Of a stretch of 5,200 nt of DNA, positions 1 to 5,200 are shown one piece after another. Under the pieces are notes generated by a model. That model was given only the letters and a program-made list of their open reading frames with translations. It was not told the origin of the DNA and made no database searches. The stretch is taken from contig JASHSA010000077.1 of NCBI GenBank assembly GCA_030037035.1, positions 1-5,200 of the forward strand. The letters run 5' to 3'. Position 1 is the first letter of the stretch; every line of letters starts with the position of its first letter. The DNA is from Thermoplasmata archaeon (lineage in GTDB: Archaea; Thermoplasmatota; Thermoplasmata; Lutacidiplasmatales; UBA184). Both the position numbers and the translations under genes were made by a program.

Positions 1-165
1 GACGGCGTCCGGCAGCGGCGTGCCCGAGCTCTTGATCGCCGGCTCGCCCGCCTCGACGACGTCCCAGTCGATCGCGACGCCGGTCGCCTCCGCGACCAGG
101 CGCGCCGCGCCCGTGACCTCCGGGCCGATCCCGTCGCCCGGGATCAGTGTCACCCGGTGGCCCAT
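1..165 (-). CDS. Isocitrate/isopropylmalate dehydrogenase family protein, N-terminal fragment
   Basis: Only the first 55 residues are visible; the gene runs off the left edge. The family carries out NAD(P)-dependent oxidative decarboxylation of a beta-hydroxy acid: isocitrate (TCA cycle), 3-isopropylmalate (leucine synthesis) or homoisocitrate. What shows this is the N-terminal first strand and loop IPGDGIGPEV at residues 8-17, the family hallmark, followed by the usual helix and a second strand (AIDWDVVEAGE, about 31-41), then GTPLPDAV. The stretch ATGVAIDWDVVEAG looks most like NAD-type isocitrate dehydrogenases, but the substrate-discriminating residues lie outside the window. I chose ATG at 165 because the motif begins 8 residues later and a TATA-like box lies about 37 bases upstream; GAGG also sits about 8 bases before it. 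An in-frame GTG at 195 is possible but lies too close to that box. In-frame stop TAA at 204-202 limits any longer start. Confidence 0.88.
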   Translation of the reverse strand, partial: MGHRVTLIPGDGIGPEVTGAARLVAEATGVAIDWDVVEAGEPAIKSSGTPLPDAV

Positions 166-198
166 CGTGCCGGCCTCGGGGCCGCCGAGCGCCACGCG

Positions 199-206
199 GA
201 TTTAAC
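199..206 (-). promoter_or_regulatory. Putative archaeal TATA box for the dehydrogenase gene
   Basis: Read on the minus strand this is GTTAAATC, the only AT-rich patch between the MscS stop and the dehydrogenase start. Its centre lies about 37 bases before ATG 165, which would give transcription starting near 175 and a leader of roughly 10 bases. The match to an archaeal TTTAAA-type TATA box and the spacing are seen in the sequence; promoter activity is inferred. Confidence 0.5.
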
Positions 207-217
207 GGCGCGGACCG

Positions 218-229
218 CCGGAGCTCCGG
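218..229. repeat. Perfect 12-base GC palindrome upstream of the TATA box
   Basis: CCGGAGCTCCGG is a perfect inverted repeat with no spacer, partly extended by GGACC at 212-216 and GGTCC at 228-232. On the minus strand it lies about 12 bases upstream of the TATA-like box at 199-206, where archaeal activators or dimeric regulators can bind. Short GC palindromes are common by chance at this base composition, so an operator role is only a suggestion. Confidence 0.3.
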
Positions 230-313
230 TCCGGGCCGGCGATCGGAAAACCGGCCGGTCGTCCGCCGCGGGCGCGGCCGTAGGCGCGAGGCGCGGCCCC
301 GAGCGCCTCCGCC

Positions 314-333
314 GACGCGAAGCGTCTCTTCGC
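314..333. repeat. Two overlapping, mutually exclusive small hairpins in the spacer
   Basis: GACGC (314-318) can pair with GCGTC (322-326) around a 3-base loop, or GCGAAG (317-322) with CTTCGC (328-333) around a 5-base loop. This lies in the 249-base spacer (166-414), about 80 bases beyond the MscS stop. No T-run follows on the minus strand, so it is not a convincing terminator. Apart from the promoter and palindromes listed, I see no tRNA, small gene or repeat array in this spacer. Confidence 0.3.
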
Positions 334-414
334 CCGGCCGGTGAGCTCCGACGCGCCCGCCCCGCCCGACCCGAGGATCCCGCCGGCTCTCCAGGAATGC
401 CAGGCCGGGCTCGC

Positions 415-1335
415 CTAGTGTCCGGTCGGCTCGGCGCCGGTCGGCTTCACCCCGCGGGCGAGGACCGCCCGCAGGATGCGGTCCTTGACCTCCGTCGGGT
501 CGCGGCTGAGGCTCCACAGGACGACGACGGCGTCCCACGTCGTCGCCGAGAGGTCGGCGACCTCGAGACGGGGCGGCGGGGCCCCGGCGAACGGGGGCGG
601 GTACTGCCGGCCGACCTCCGGCAGGACCGCTTCGACGGAGGCGACCGACACGCTCGGGGGGAACGTCATCCGCACCCGGTGCAGGATCGCTCCCTTCGGA
701 AGGACGACGAGCGCCTGGATCACGATGCCGTTCGGGATCTTGGCCGCGCCACCGGTGTCGAGCGTGATGACGGTGTAGGTGAGGCCGACGTCGTCGACGA
801 CACCGGTGTAGGTCGGCAGGAGCGACTCGTGAGGGTACGACCCCGGAACGATGCCGAACTGCCAGGTGACGAACCCGACGCGGTCGCCGGGACGGAACGG
901 GTCGGCGACGACGAGCAGGAGGCCGGCGAAGACGTTCGACAGGACCGTCTGCGAGGCGAGGCCGAGGACGATCCCGGTGAAGCCGGCGCCGAGCAGGATC
1001 GACTCGGCCGAGACGCCGACCAGCCGGAAGAGGGCGAGGACGGTGCCGATCGCGATCAGCAGGTTGAGGAACAGCCGGACGGTGTGGCCCCGGGCGCGCA
1101 GGCCGTGGCGCTGGAGGAACGCGTTGGTCGCGTTCGTCAGCGCCCACGAGACGAAGTAGGCGACCAGGACGACCGCGGCGCCCTCGAGGAGCAGCACCTC
1201 CGGGGCCGTGAACCCGTGCAGCAGCCGGACGTTGAAGACGCCGAACAGCACGTAGAGGAGTCCGCTCAGCAGCGCGGCGATGAGCAGCTCGCCGAGAAGG
1301 ATCCTCGCCGGTCGGCCGGGGGTCGAGCCTGCCAC
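415..1335 (-). CDS. MscS-family mechanosensitive ion channel
   Basis: A small-conductance mechanosensitive channel that would open under membrane tension and release solutes during osmotic downshock. The predicted protein is 306 residues, close to the 286 of E. coli MscS. Hydrophobic segments lie at about residues 12-34 (TM1), 45-67 (TM2) and 86-108, followed by the pore-lining TM3 region at about 109-153. That region contains the Gly/Ala-rich helix (GIVLGLASQTVLSNVFAG) and the PFRPGD turn, both typical of the family. The cytoplasmic beta domain follows, with GVVDDVGLTYT (178-188) and the IPNG motif (200-203), then an alpha/beta C-terminal domain. The reading frame is open back to 1551, but residues upstream of 1335 are Arg/Pro-rich and overlap the Orc gene. 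GTG at 1335 is the best in-frame start; no Shine-Dalgarno is visible. It diverges from the Orc/Cdc6-like gene across 92 bases. Stop is TAG at 417-415. Nothing in the core looks damaged. Confidence 0.9.
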   Translation of the reverse strand: MAGSTPGRPARILLGELLIAALLSGLLYVLFGVFNVRLLHGFTAPEVLLLEGAAVVLVAYFVSWALTNATNAFLQRHGLRARGHTVRLFLNLLIAIGTVLALFRLVGVSAESILLGAGFTGIVLGLASQTVLSNVFAGLLLVVADPFRPGDRVGFVTWQFGIVPGSYPHESLLPTYTGVVDDVGLTYTVITLDTGGAAKIPNGIVIQALVVLPKGAILHRVRMTFPPSVSVASVEAVLPEVGRQYPPPFAGAPPPRLEVADLSATTWDAVVVLWSLSRDPTEVKDRILRAVLARGVKPTGAEPTGH

Positions 1336-1366
1336 GACCGGAGCGAGCCGGACGGACGGAAGGCAG

Positions 1367-1389
1367 TTTCCACGACCGAGCGGAGGGGT
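1367..1389 (+). promoter_or_regulatory. Possible ORB-like element next to the Orc gene
   Basis: TTTCCAC (1367-1373) is followed 7 bases later by CGGAGGGGT (1381-1389). From memory, archaeal origin recognition boxes combine a TTCCA/TGGAA dyad with a G-string of the form GANGGGGT; here the G-string and left half are present but the right half of the dyad is not. The element sits between the divergent starts, directly beside an AT-rich island (1391-1420). I found no second copy of the G-string in the window. It could be an Orc-binding site, an autoregulatory site, or chance. Confidence 0.25.
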
Positions 1390-1399
1390 CAACAGTTTT

Positions 1400-1406
1400 C
1401 TTATAC
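1400..1406 (-). promoter_or_regulatory. Putative TATA box for the MscS-type channel gene
   Basis: On the minus strand this reads GTATAAG. A start site about 26 bases downstream would fall near 1377, leaving about a 40-base leader before GTG 1335. It overlaps the plus-strand box of the Orc gene, so one AT-rich site may serve both directions. Spacing to the chosen GTG is less convincing than for the Orc gene. Confidence 0.35.
1401..1406 (+). promoter_or_regulatory. Putative TATA box for the Orc1/Cdc6-like gene
   Basis: TTATAC lies inside the AT-rich island 1391-1420. Its centre is about 25 bases before ATG 1428, so transcription would start at or very near the start codon, giving a leaderless mRNA as is common in archaea. 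No Shine-Dalgarno precedes the ATG, which fits. The upstream GTTTTC is not a strong purine-rich BRE. Confidence 0.5.
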
Positions 1407-1427
1407 GGCGTAGATAGTTTGGGCGGC

Positions 1428-2621
1428 ATGTTCCTCGTCGCGAACCCCGAGGTCCTCTCGAACGACTGGCTTCCTCCGACCCCGATCGCCCGGGAGCGCG
1501 CGGTCGAGGAGGTCGTGCGTCGTCTCGACCCCCCGACCCCCGTCCACCCACCCCCCTGGATCGTCGCGGTCGCCGGGCCGAGCGGCTCCGGCACGTCGAC
1601 CGTCGCCGGCCGCGCCGCCCGCGAGGTCGTCGAACGGTTCCGTACGGCCTCCGCCGGGCCGCCGGTCCGGCTCCTGCACGTCCGGCTCGCCGGGTTGAAG
1701 GGCCCGCACGGTGTCGCCTCGGCGCTGCTGCGGCAGTTCGACGGCGGCTTCGACGGACGGGGCTTCCCGGTCGCCGAGATCGTCGCCGGGCTGCTGCGTC
1801 GCCTGCGTCGCGACGCTCGGCCGTTCGTCGTCGTCCTGGACGACGCCGTCGTCGGAGGGCCGGAGATCGTGCCGGTCCTGCGCGCGCTCGCCGAGCCGGA
1901 CCGGTTCCTCCCGGAGGGCGAGAGCGGCCTGCCGCCGTGCTGGACGATCGTCGCCGGGACGCCGGAGGGACTCGCGGCGCCGGCGAAGGCGCTCGGGGAG
2001 GCCGCAGGGCTGCGTCCGTTCGTCGAGCTTCGGCCGTACGCCGCCGAGGTCCTCGGGGCGATCGTGCGCGACCGCGCGCAGCGGGCGCTCGGTCGGCCCC
2101 CGCCGAGCGCCCTCGTCGCTCGACTCCTGACGCGCGCGGTCGAGGACGGCGGCGGGAGCCGCCGGGCGGTCGAGCTCCTGCGACGCGAGCTGCTCGGGAA
2201 CGGGCGGGCGTGCGGAGGAGGGTTCCTGCCGCGGGAAGGCCGGCTCGCGGTCCCCGTCGAGCCGTGGGTCGTCCGAGCGATCGGGGGCGCGAGCGGCGGC
2301 GCGAGCGCCTCGCTCGGCGAGGTCCGCCGGCTCGAGGAGGAGCTCGCGCGGGCCGAGGGGAAGGAGCCGCTGCCGGCGACGACGTTCTGGCGGCGGATCG
2401 TCCGCCTCGAGCAGGCCGGCTACGTGCGCCGGGAGATCCGCACGGGCGGCAGCGGAGGGAGCCGGTCGCTCCTGCGGGTGCTCACGCCGGTCGCCGAGTG
2501 GGTCACGGTTCCGTCCGTTCCGCAAAGTCGTCCAGGCGACTGGCGACCCTTCGGGCCGCGCGGGCCGGCGGCGTCGCCGGCGACGGTTCGGGCGGGCTGG
2601 CCGAGCGCGACGGCCGGCTGA
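1428..2621 (+). CDS. cdc6: Orc1/Cdc6-family AAA+ protein with degenerate ATPase motifs
   Basis: Archaeal Orc1/Cdc6 proteins bind origins and help load the MCM helicase. This 397-residue protein has the family layout and normal length: an N-terminal signature (VLSNDWLPPTPIARERAVEE, 9-28), a P-loop region (46-58), a Walker B strand (FVVVLDD, 133-139), a lid-domain segment LRPYAAEVLGAIVRDRA (201-217), a sensor-2-like GGGSRRAVELL (241-251), and a C-terminal winged helix (about 315-352) with its wing at RTGGSGGSRS. The ATP site is unusual. Walker A reads GPSGSGTST, with Thr56 where the catalytic Lys belongs (ACG at 1593-1595; AAG would encode Lys). Walker B ends DD instead of DE, and the sensor-1 region reads IVAGTPEGL without the usual Asn. 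It may therefore bind DNA without normal ATP hydrolysis. I chose ATG 1428 over an in-frame TTG at 1419 because of TATA spacing. The last 38 codons overlap hel308 on the other strand. Family assignment is strong; loss of ATPase activity is inferred. Confidence 0.85.
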   Translation: MFLVANPEVLSNDWLPPTPIARERAVEEVVRRLDPPTPVHPPPWIVAVAGPSGSGTSTVAGRAAREVVERFRTASAGPPVRLLHVRLAGLKGPHGVASALLRQFDGGFDGRGFPVAEIVAGLLRRLRRDARPFVVVLDDAVVGGPEIVPVLRALAEPDRFLPEGESGLPPCWTIVAGTPEGLAAPAKALGEAAGLRPFVELRPYAAEVLGAIVRDRAQRALGRPPPSALVARLLTRAVEDGGGSRRAVELLRRELLGNGRACGGGFLPREGRLAVPVEPWVVRAIGGASGGASASLGEVRRLEEELARAEGKEPLPATTFWRRIVRLEQAGYVRREIRTGGSGGSRSLLRVLTPVAEWVTVPSVPQSRPGDWRPFGPRGPAASPATVRAGWPSATAG

Positions 2622-4785
2622 GCTGCGCGACGACCATCTCGGCGAGCCGGCTCGAGCGCAGCGCGCCGGCGATCCGGCTCGGTGGGGCCTGGCGCAGCGC
2701 CTCGCGGTCGGGCAGGCCCGCGCGCTGGAGAAGGCGGGCCCGCACCCGCCCGATCCCCCGGAGGCGCACCAGGTCGAGGAGCTCCTCCTGCACGCCGTAG
2801 CGCATCCGCAGCGCGAGGTCGTCGAGCGGCCGGGCGAGGCGCCGCTGGAACGTTCCGGCGAGCCGGCCGGCGGCGAACAGGAGCCACTCGGCGTCCTCGA
2901 CCTTCGTACGGAGGTCGCCGGCGCCGATCCCGTACCGCTCGGTGAGCTCGACGATCGGCGTCTCGGCGAGCCAGGACTCGAGGACCGTCGCCGTCTTGAG
3001 GGTCGCGAGGAACCCGTCGAGGTCGAGCTCGAGCGGCGGCTCCTCCGGGTGCACGAGCAGCTCGCCGGCCTCGTCGGTGAACCGCGCGAGGAACTCGGGC
3101 TCCTCCCCGCGGCGGAGGAACAGTGCCGGCAGGTCCGGCGTCGCGCAGACCGCCGCGAGCAGCGAGAACGGCGCGACGCCGATCGGCGCCCGGGCGAGCG
3201 CCTCCTTGAGGACGATCGCGCTCATCGGGTCGAGATAGAGCTCGCTCGTCAGCTCGCCGAAGCGGCTCGCGCGGAGCTCGTCGCCGCGTTCGAGCAGGCC
3301 GTTGCGCTCGAGGAACGCGCGGACCTGCCCCAGCTTGCGGTGGAGGTCGGGGAGCGGGAGTGTCCGGCCGTAGAACGTCGCGGCGAAGAACTCGCGGAGC
3401 TCGCGCTCGGTGCGGACGGCGTGGCTCGCGACCAGCGCGAGGAGGTGCATCCGCAGCGCCGGTTCGCTCGCGAGGCGGCTCTCGATCGCCTCCGGGGCCG
3501 CGTCGAGGTACGTCTCGAGGAAGAGATCCTCCTCGTCCGGGCTCCGCGCGACGAGGACCGCCTCGCCGTAGGGGTCGAAGCGGGGTCGCCCGGCGCGGCC
3601 GAGCATCTGCCGTACCTCCGTGACCGGGATCGGCGCCTGCCGGCCCAGGCGGTCGTCGTAACGGGTGGTGTCCCGGACGACGACGCGGCGCGCCGGCAGG
3701 TTGATCCCGGCGGCGAGCGTCGGGGTCGCGACCAGCGCCTTCAGCGCGCGCGAGCGGAACCCGTGCTCGACGAGCCTCCGCTCCGGGTTCGTCAGGGAGG
3801 CGTTGTGGTAGGCGACCCCGTGCGGGAGCAGCGCGGCGAGGCGCCGGGTCCCCTCGGTCTCCTCCTCCGCGAGCTCGCCGAGCTTCTCGGCGGTGGCGTG
3901 GGCGAGCGCGCGATCGTCGGCGCTCAGCCGCCGGCCGACGGTCAGGGCGAGCGCGCGGGCGAGCTGCTCGCTCGCCCGGCGGCTGTTGACGAAGACGAGC
4001 GCCTGGCCTCCCTCCTCGATCGCGGTCCGGACGAGGCGCGGGACCGGCTCGTCCGGCGGCCCCAGCTCGCGGCTCGAGAGGTCGGTGAACGTGATCCGTC
4101 CCTGCCGGTAGACGCCGAGCTTGAGCGGCACCGGCCGGTAGTCGCTCGCGACGTGCGCGGCGCCGAGCCAGGCGGCGACCTCCTCGGAGTTGCCGACGGT
4201 CGCCGAAAGGGCGACGACCTGCAGCTGGGGGTAGGCGCGGCGCAGGCGCGTCAGGCTCACCTCGAGCGTCGGGCCGCGATCGTGGTCGCGCATCAGGTGG
4301 ACCTCGTCCGCGACGACGACGCCGAGCCGGTCGAGCCAGGGGCTCCCCCGCCGGAGCAGCCCGTCGGCCTTCTCGCTGGTCGCGACGAGGACGTCCAGAC
4401 GCTCGAGCTGGCCGGCGCGCAGGTCGAAGTCGCCGATCGAGATCCCGACCTTCAGTCCGAGCTCGGCGAACTTCTCGAGCTCCTCGGCCTTCTCGTGGGC
4501 GAGCGCGCGCAACGGTACGAGGTAGAGGCCGGTCCGACCGGCCCGTGTCGCCCGGAGCAGCGCAAGATAGGCGACCAGCGACTTCCCGCTCGCCGTCGGG
4601 CAGGCGAGGAGGACGCTCTCGCCCGCAAGGACCTTCGGGATCGCCGCCGCCTGCGGCGGGTAGAGCTCGCGGATCCCGTCGCGTCGCAGCAGCTCGCAGA
4701 GCTCCGCGTCCAGGCCGACCGACTCGAGCGGGACCGGCGCGTCCCCGGCGCCCCCCGCGGCGGCCTGCTCGCTCCGAGGTGCCAC
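2503..4785 (-). CDS. hel308: Hel308-type superfamily 2 DNA helicase
   Basis: An ATP-dependent 3'-5' DNA helicase (Ski2-like, Hel308/Hjm) thought to act at stalled replication forks. The 760-residue protein carries the full motif set: Q-motif region LYPPQ (41-45), Walker A ACPTASGKS (61-69), motif Ia PLRALAHEK (91-99), Ib VATSEKADG (134-142), motif II DEVH (160-163), III LSATVGN (193-199), IV ALVFVNSRR (262-270), V VATPTLAAGINLPARR (352-367) and VI QMLGRAGRP (393-401). A winged-helix domain follows (about 440-510), then the ratchet domain with the helix around TATVLESWLAE (598-608) and ...GDLRTKVEDAEWLL (623-636), then a helix-hairpin-helix RLRGIGRVRARLLQRAG (674-690). Length matches the family. 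The start is GTG at 4785; no in-frame ATG or Shine-Dalgarno offers a better one. It begins 22 bases after the acyl-CoA dehydrogenase stop with no TATA box between, so co-transcription is likely. Residues 722-760 form a Pro/Ala/Ser/Arg-rich tail overlapping the Orc gene and ending in RLDDFAERTEP. No catalytic motif is missing. Confidence 0.95.
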   Translation of the reverse strand: MAPRSEQAAAGGAGDAPVPLESVGLDAELCELLRRDGIRELYPPQAAAIPKVLAGESVLLACPTASGKSLVAYLALLRATRAGRTGLYLVPLRALAHEKAEELEKFAELGLKVGISIGDFDLRAGQLERLDVLVATSEKADGLLRRGSPWLDRLGVVVADEVHLMRDHDRGPTLEVSLTRLRRAYPQLQVVALSATVGNSEEVAAWLGAAHVASDYRPVPLKLGVYRQGRITFTDLSSRELGPPDEPVPRLVRTAIEEGGQALVFVNSRRASEQLARALALTVGRRLSADDRALAHATAEKLGELAEEETEGTRRLAALLPHGVAYHNASLTNPERRLVEHGFRSRALKALVATPTLAAGINLPARRVVVRDTTRYDDRLGRQAPIPVTEVRQMLGRAGRPRFDPYGEAVLVARSPDEEDLFLETYLDAAPEAIESRLASEPALRMHLLALVASHAVRTERELREFFAATFYGRTLPLPDLHRKLGQVRAFLERNGLLERGDELRASRFGELTSELYLDPMSAIVLKEALARAPIGVAPFSLLAAVCATPDLPALFLRRGEEPEFLARFTDEAGELLVHPEEPPLELDLDGFLATLKTATVLESWLAETPIVELTERYGIGAGDLRTKVEDAEWLLFAAGRLAGTFQRRLARPLDDLALRMRYGVQEELLDLVRLRGIGRVRARLLQRAGLPDREALRQAPPSRIAGALRSSRLAEMVVAQLSRPSRSASPPEPSPATPPARAARRVASRLDDFAERTEP

Positions 4786-4796
4786 GGGTCGTTCGG

Positions 4797-4808
4797 AGCC
4801 GGCCGGCT
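4797..4808. repeat. Perfect 12-base palindrome at the dehydrogenase-hel308 junction
   Basis: AGCCGGCCGGCT is a perfect inverted repeat occupying half of the 22-base gap and touching the TAA stop of the upstream gene. As RNA it could form only a short stem with a GGCC loop. No T-run follows, so it is not a typical terminator. It may be chance at this GC content. Confidence 0.25.
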
Positions 4809-5200
4809 TACATGAGGGTTCGGCCGTCGTCGGCGTCGAGGAGCGCCCGGGCGATGATCCGCTCCTGGATCTCGCTCGTCCCCTCGACGATCGGGAAGAC
4901 CCGGGCGTCCCGGAAGAGCCGCTCGGCCTCCGAGCCGGCCCGGCGCGCCTCGTCGCCCGCCACGTCGACGCCCGCCGAGGCGATGGCGACCGCCGCCCGG
5001 GAGGCGACCAGCTTGGCGACCGACGCGGAGAGGACGAACGGCTCCCCCGCCTCCTGCTGGGCCGCCGCGCGTTCGACCAGCGTCCGCGCCGCGGCGAGCT
5101 CGGAGAACGACCGCGCGAGGAGGTGGCGCTTCCAGTCGGCGTCCGCCCCGTGCACCTCCCGGCGCATCGCGTCGAACGCCGCCCGGGCGACCCCGAGCGC
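4808..5200 (-). CDS. Acyl-CoA dehydrogenase, C-terminal fragment
   Basis: The last 130 residues of a flavin-dependent acyl-CoA dehydrogenase, which introduces an alpha-beta double bond into acyl-CoA in fatty-acid or branched-chain amino-acid breakdown. The gene enters from the right edge, so the visible frame begins inside the protein (ALGVARAAFDA). The in-frame ATG at 5167 is an internal methionine, not the start. The fragment covers the C-terminal helical domain. It ends in the family signature RLFRDARVFPIVEGTSEIQ (about 94-112), followed by ERIIARALL; Glu106 is at the position of the catalytic base in many members. One oddity: the usual GGxGY loop before RDAR is replaced by SAGVDVAG, which may affect the flavin/tetramer contact or mark a divergent subfamily. 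Stop is TAA at 4810-4808, 22 bases before hel308. Substrate chain length cannot be judged from this part. Confidence 0.9.
   Translation of the reverse strand, partial: ALGVARAAFDAMRREVHGADADWKRHLLARSFSELAAARTLVERAAAQQEAGEPFVLSASVAKLVASRAAVAIASAGVDVAGDEARRAGSEAERLFRDARVFPIVEGTSEIQERIIARALLDADDGRTLM

Noticed and set aside
166..414. A tRNA or small RNA gene in the spacer
   Set aside because: I looked on both strands for a T-loop (GGTTCRANTCC-like) and a cloverleaf and found none. The small hairpins lack a T-run or conserved context.
157..1413. Long plus-strand open frame opposite the MscS-type gene
   Set aside because: Its translation is Arg/Asp/Glu/Gly-rich with no recognisable domain, and it lies antisense to a gene with clear MscS motifs. 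Long antisense open frames are expected at this GC content.
1336..1551. 72-residue N-terminal extension of the MscS-type channel
   Set aside because: The extension is Arg/Pro-rich, lies opposite the Orc N-terminus and crosses the AT-rich promoter region. GTG 1335 gives a normal-length protein.
1593..1595. Treating the Orc gene as a pseudogene because of the Thr in Walker A
   Set aside because: The frame is intact over 397 codons, the C-terminal DNA-binding domain is preserved and the promoter spacing is good. A functional but ATPase-altered protein fits better.
1401..2525. Minus-strand open frame opposite the Orc gene
   Set aside because: Pro/Arg/Asp-rich and featureless, whereas the plus strand shows the Orc1/Cdc6 signature, AAA+ strands and a winged helix.
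3049..4815. 588-residue plus-strand open frame opposite hel308
   Set aside because: Charged low-complexity translation without domains, exactly antisense to a complete helicase with all its motifs. A composition artefact.

Overview
This is a very GC-rich window (about 70% by eye) that reads as archaeal. It carries an Orc1/Cdc6-family replication initiator and a Hel308 helicase. The few AT-rich patches sit where archaeal TATA boxes are expected, about 25-30 bases before a start codon, and Shine-Dalgarno sites are mostly absent. Acyl-CoA dehydrogenase and isocitrate/isopropylmalate dehydrogenase family genes suggest a heterotroph. The proteins are arginine/alanine-rich rather than extremely acidic, which argues against a haloarchaeon. 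A high-GC Thermoplasmatota-like euryarchaeon is my best guess, but that placement is inference.

Layout from left to right: (1) the N-terminus of an isocitrate/isopropylmalate dehydrogenase family enzyme, minus strand, running off the left edge, with a TATA-like promoter; (2) a 249-base spacer with GC-rich palindromes and no gene; (3) an MscS-type mechanosensitive channel, minus strand; (4) a 92-base divergent control region with an AT-rich island and a G-rich element resembling part of an archaeal origin recognition box; (5) an Orc1/Cdc6-like AAA+ protein, plus strand, whose Walker A lysine is replaced by threonine; (6) a complete Hel308 helicase, minus strand, converging on the Orc gene with 119 bases of coding overlap; (7) the C-terminal part of an acyl-CoA dehydrogenase, minus strand, 22 bases upstream of hel308 and probably in the same transcript.

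The most interesting part is the centre. An initiator paralogue with degenerate ATP-binding motifs sits beside a possible ORB/AT-rich element and tail-to-tail with a fork-repair helicase. The metabolic genes and the channel look ordinary. I see no CRISPR array, tRNA, rRNA, insertion sequence or clear new multi-gene system.
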